From Setophaga petechia (lineage: Eukaryota > Chordata > Aves > Passeriformes > Parulidae), in contig JANCRA010000009.1 in assembly GCA_024362935.1 (NCBI GenBank), forward strand, positions 11,736,001 through 11,800,000: a stretch of DNA of 64,000 nucleotides, written 5' to 3'. The position numbers and the translations under genes are program-made. The notes under the pieces are model-generated. The model saw nothing but the letters and a program-made list of their open reading frames with translations. It was not told the origin of the DNA and did not search any database. This document shows, one piece after another, positions 60,201-64,000 of this stretch; positions within the stretch are counted from its first letter, which is position 1; the number at the start of each line of letters is the position of its first letter.

Positions 60201-63200
60201 TTAGAAAAAAAGGAAAAGTTTTCTCCACTGCTAGAAAGCTAAAGAGCACAGTATTTTAAAAATTAATAAAATCTTTCTTCTACAAGCATAAAAAAACCCA
60301 ACATAAACTAATGAAAAAAATTACAATAATTTTTATAAAAAATACAAGAAGATCTCTAAATGAAAGACCCTTTGGATGATTCCTACCAGACAGGAATATC
60401 AATTAATTTTCTACTGACCCAGGTAACAATATTCCTATTGATAAATAATTTACTAAGTACTACCTGAATTTCACTTTCCTATGAGAAATGTATTTTGACC
60501 ATGCTAGACTGTTGCTATTATCTTTTGCTCACTTTATCTATTTTGAGGCTTCAGTAGCTACTACGAAAAAGTTCTATATTTCCCTGGTTGGTTGTCTGGA
60601 GTGGACTCAGAATCTCTGGAGAGAATTTCTGATCACTAATCTTCCCTTCTTTAATTCATTTTTTTCCTTTATGGTTGATTTATGGATAGCCTACCTGGGT
60701 GATAGAGATACAAATTTTTAATAACTATCTAGACAAATGCTAAGCAAATAACGTATCAGGAATTATGCTGCCAAATGAATGACTTTGGTGAAATCTATCA
60801 TATTGGGGGTATTAGTATGTATCTTGCTTACCATGTGTTTAGTGAGCTCTCCTTCTTCACCTTCATTAATATTAAGTACAGGCATTAAGAGGAAAATCCT
60901 TGTCTTGATCAAGCTTCAATTTTGTCTAATTGAAAAGTACTTAGTCTTTAAATATAAAATCCCCATTTTTGCAGAGCTGTTATTATTATTTTATTGTGTT
61001 ATTGGAGGAAGAAAAATAACTTACAATGTACTTGTTCTATAATTGGACTCTTTGACTCTTTTTCTACTATTTATTTCTGTGAGAGACTTTTGTTTTCCTT
61101 GACTTTTTGTTCTGTTCTCAAACGTGTATGATAATCTCACTTGGCTCTCCTACTGCTACTGTTTTCAAGTGGCTGCAGTTATAAGTAGCTAACCTGCTGA
61201 GACATAGTCTATTTAATACCTGGAGCTGTCTAAGGGACCAGACATCCCTACAGAATACAAACAATTGGCAGTGGGCAAATGCATCCGGAAAAAATTAAGG
61301 TTCTATTCAAACTTTCGGCAGGTGAGAAAGATTGATGAGAGATTTTTATGTACAGAAAATAGTAATCCCTGAAATTGTGTCCGGAGTTTGTGTAAATTTT
61401 GTGAATTTTGAAAAAGATTCTTCTGATTGCTCAGTATTTTCATTAATTTTGTTCCTTATAAAATAGAAGGCTAGACAAGCAAATCTTGATATTTATATTC
61501 TTTGGGACTAGGCTAACATAAGAAAACATGAAAAGGAAAAATAAGAAAAGAGAATAAGTATCTTGTACCTGAAGTGTCTGACTTTTCAAGTTGGCTGCCT
61601 ACAACTGTGAATATTTGAAAAATTTTGCTTCCACTTTGAGATCATTCTTCTTGCTCACTTTGAATTCCAGAACCCCTCTTCCTCAGGATCTTTCTATTTA
61701 ATTACCTATTCTTCGACAATTGCCACGCCTAAGGAGGATGATGGGGAGAGATAGAGTAGACAAGCTTCCTACTTGGGCCAAATCACATTTCCAGTTAAAG
61801 TCAGGGCACAAATGTCTGTATATAAGTTCTTGCAATTAAAGCATGCATTTGTTAATAAGTCATTCTTTTCAATGTTTGATTCCAGTGAAAATTTTGTTCT
61901 ATTGCACTATAGAGATCAGAATTGCTTCTTTCAACATTTCAAAAACTCTAAATGAAACTCCAATTATCATCAGATCAATTTAAAAGCAATGATGCTTTAA
62001 AGATTTGCATTCCTTTTTTGTTGTTGTTGTTTCCTGATTGCTAAACTGTCAAGATAAATTTGAACATGTATTCAAAGCTTTCTCTGTATCTATGAAGCAC
62101 TGAAGCTTTCAATTTTTTAAAGGAAAGCCTGGATTACAGAGTGTGCAGGTGATTTCAGAAATCTTGACTGTAAGAAAATCATTGCAGATACAGAAGCACA
62201 AAGAAGTCAGTCTTCAGTTCCATTCCCAAAGATACTATCAGCCCTAGAGATGTCACAAAATGATTAAAAAGAAGTAAAATAAGATAGAAGAGAAGCTTTT
62301 CTTTTAAAATAAGAAACCAAAGTATTCAGAAGGAAAAGCTGCCACCCATTAACACATTTAGGCCTAATTATGTTCTTAAAACCCATTGACTTCAACAGCA
62401 CTCCTCAAGAACTTGTATTTATGTCCCTTATGACTTACTCTGAACTGGAATCTATCTCTCTGGTCCACGTCACCTAATCTTAGGCACCAGGCTGAAGATA
62501 CCTGCTGTGGACTCTCCTCATTGCTCAATAAAATTGACGTTACGCGCGTCTGTGAAAAATCCTTGCAGTTGAACATAATATATATGCAGTCTTGTGGTCT
62601 CATATGTATTTTGTGGTAGTTTTGAGATATCATTTCAATCATTAACCACAGGACTGACCTTTTCTGCATGATTTCTAGGCATGACTGATTCACTGAACTG
62701 AGGAAGTAGCAGCTTTTTTGGTGTGGGTTTTGGGAGGCAAACACTGGTGGAAGGAGAAGTTGGTAAAGGCAACCCAACATATACATATATCCATATAAAG
62801 GCAGGGCAACCACTTTAGAGTAGGAGGCCCTAGGTGGCAATTGAATGACTTCTTCAAATTTGAAACAGGTTATTTTTTTCTGGTTGAATTTTGCAGATCT
62901 GTATGAGGTACTGGTGTGGTAGAAGCAATGCAAAGAATTTCTGCATATCTAGGTATGCACTGAGCAACATCAACTTTGTACCACAGAGTGGTGAAATCTT
63001 GTCAGACACTGTTGTAAGTACCTTAAAGAAAGAGAACCCTGAAAGAGAACCAATTTAGAAATACACTGAGAATTTCTGTGTGTCTGAAAGAGTTTACAGT
63101 TTTCATCCCCTGAAATACAGCAAGCCCATATTTAGTTCTCTCAGGTCTGAGTGCCTCATAGTGTCAGACTTTCCAGATATCTTCCAGTGGTGGTGGATTA

Positions 63201-64000
63201 TCATACAAATATTGTTTTGGCTTATAGTTCATTATTATGCTCATCATATGAACACATATATATATTTAATCTTCTTTTAATTATGTAAGTGTCTGTTCAA
63301 AGGGAAAACACTGCCTGCTGAAATGTGCACAAAAACTGTCTGTGAGACTATACATGATGCAGGAAAAAAAGTTTTAAAGTTGAACAATCAATAACACGAC
63401 ATTAAATTTCAAAATAAAATATTGAATAATTCACATCTTTTCGGATTTCTTGAAAAATGGATCTAAAAAGCACTTGAGACTATATGAGATTTTCAAATTT
63501 TAAAAGCTTATAAGTTTACATTAGTATCAAAGGTTCTTAGACCATACCTCTGTGAGGTCAAGATTTCCATCACTATGAGTTGTGCAAGTTTTGAGAAAAA
63601 AAGAAAAAAAAGATAGACTTCAAAATATTGTACAGCTGAGAGAGAAATATGATGCTTATAAAATTCAGACACAAGAGAATCTTCTTGAGCAAAAAAAATT
63701 GCTTTGAATAAAATTGTAAAGTATATTCTGAGGATTAGAAGTAATATATGGCATTCAATGAATATATGGGAACTGGAATAGACATCTCTAAAATATTGCT
63801 AAAAAGAAATACTCTTTGGAATTGTGCAATGGAAGAAGATTTTAACTTGCCACATACAAATTGTTGAACAGAGACAATAAAAGTGAATTACATGGTCAAG
63901 GTATTTATAGAAATATTGGCTCAAACATTTATTCACATAAATATTACATGAGTAAGAAATGGTGTAGGTTAAGGCTATGTTTCTAAGGTACATGAGAGTA
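57241..64000. other. Intergenic to window end; one long unexplained ORF
   Basis: AT-rich sequence without a recognised gene or mobile element. A higher-GC patch at about 58.6-59.0 kb carries overlapping frames on both strands with no known domain. The minus-strand 185-codon frame at 62376-62933 is the longest in the intergenic part and is listed separately. The right end (63.3-64 kb) is plain AT-rich sequence. Confidence 0.5.
62376..62933 (-). other. Unassigned 185-codon open frame
   Basis: This is the longest open frame outside the CpG island, in AT-rich DNA where stops should be frequent. The translation is mixed, with several Cys, His and Gln residues, and shows no signal peptide, repeated motif or domain that I recognise. 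There is no obvious promoter, and the start context has not been assessed against homologues. It may be chance, or the remnant of an old transposon or exon. I do not claim a gene. Confidence 0.15.

Noticed and set aside
1..64000. Several perfect octamers (ATGCAAAT) near 2.68, 25.2, 26.56, 39.91 and 42.1 kb.
   Set aside because: The count is about what this AT-rich composition would give by chance.
1..64000. tRNA, rRNA, CRISPR array, operon or phage features.
   Set aside because: None seen; composition, a spliced gene, CR1 LINEs and LTRs all indicate vertebrate nuclear DNA.

Overview
This window is nuclear DNA from a bird. It is AT-rich, holds a single CpG island, and carries several CR1 LINE fragments, one of them with an (ATTCT)n 3' tail of the avian kind. 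It also holds two solo LTRs that I recognise from memory as an avian ERVL type. Nothing bacterial, plasmid or phage-like is present. I cannot name the species from the sequence; the repeat types suggest a neoavian bird, but that is inference.

The only protein-coding sequence I can support is the first coding exon of NBEA (neurobeachin), on the minus strand at 3921-4199. It encodes 93 residues, ends at a clean GTAAGC splice donor and sits in a CpG island at about 3565-4960. Positions 1-3920 are the start of NBEA intron 1. Above the ATG on the minus strand lie the probable 5' UTR and promoter: two short upstream reading frames (one with its TAA stop directly abutting the NBEA ATG), a YY1-type element, a GC box and a strong CTCF-like motif. 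The plus strand of the same island has a consensus splice donor and, about 470 bases further on, a polyadenylation signal. That would fit a short divergent promoter transcript.

From about 5 kb to 64 kb the window is upstream intergenic sequence. In amniotes the RFC3-NBEA interval is a large gene-poor region, and no conserved exon, tRNA or rRNA was recognised here. What can be identified is mostly old mobile DNA: CR1 fragments at 7.99-8.88 kb (-), 10.84-11.35 kb (+), 12.6-13.5 kb (-), 24.1-24.4 kb (+), 25.26-26.18 kb (-), 30.42-31.07 kb (-), 55.49-55.55 kb (+) and possibly 57.04-57.24 kb (-). A much older CR1/L3-type LINE is spread over about 12.2-16.4 kb (-) and is interrupted by a younger CR1. 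Two ERVL-type LTRs lie at about 28.70-29.28 kb and 39.97-40.52 kb. Microsatellites include a 203-bp TA/TG tract at 50.5 kb.

I found no new multi-gene system. The points most worth checking are the uORF/YY1 arrangement upstream of NBEA, the possible divergent transcript, the CTCF-like site, two RFX X-box-like elements in the desert (36.44 and 54.60 kb), a retroposed-mRNA-like 3' end at 29.87-29.92 kb, a CpG cluster at 62.54 kb inside the longest unexplained ORF, and a homeodomain-motif-dense stretch at 46.0-46.2 kb.
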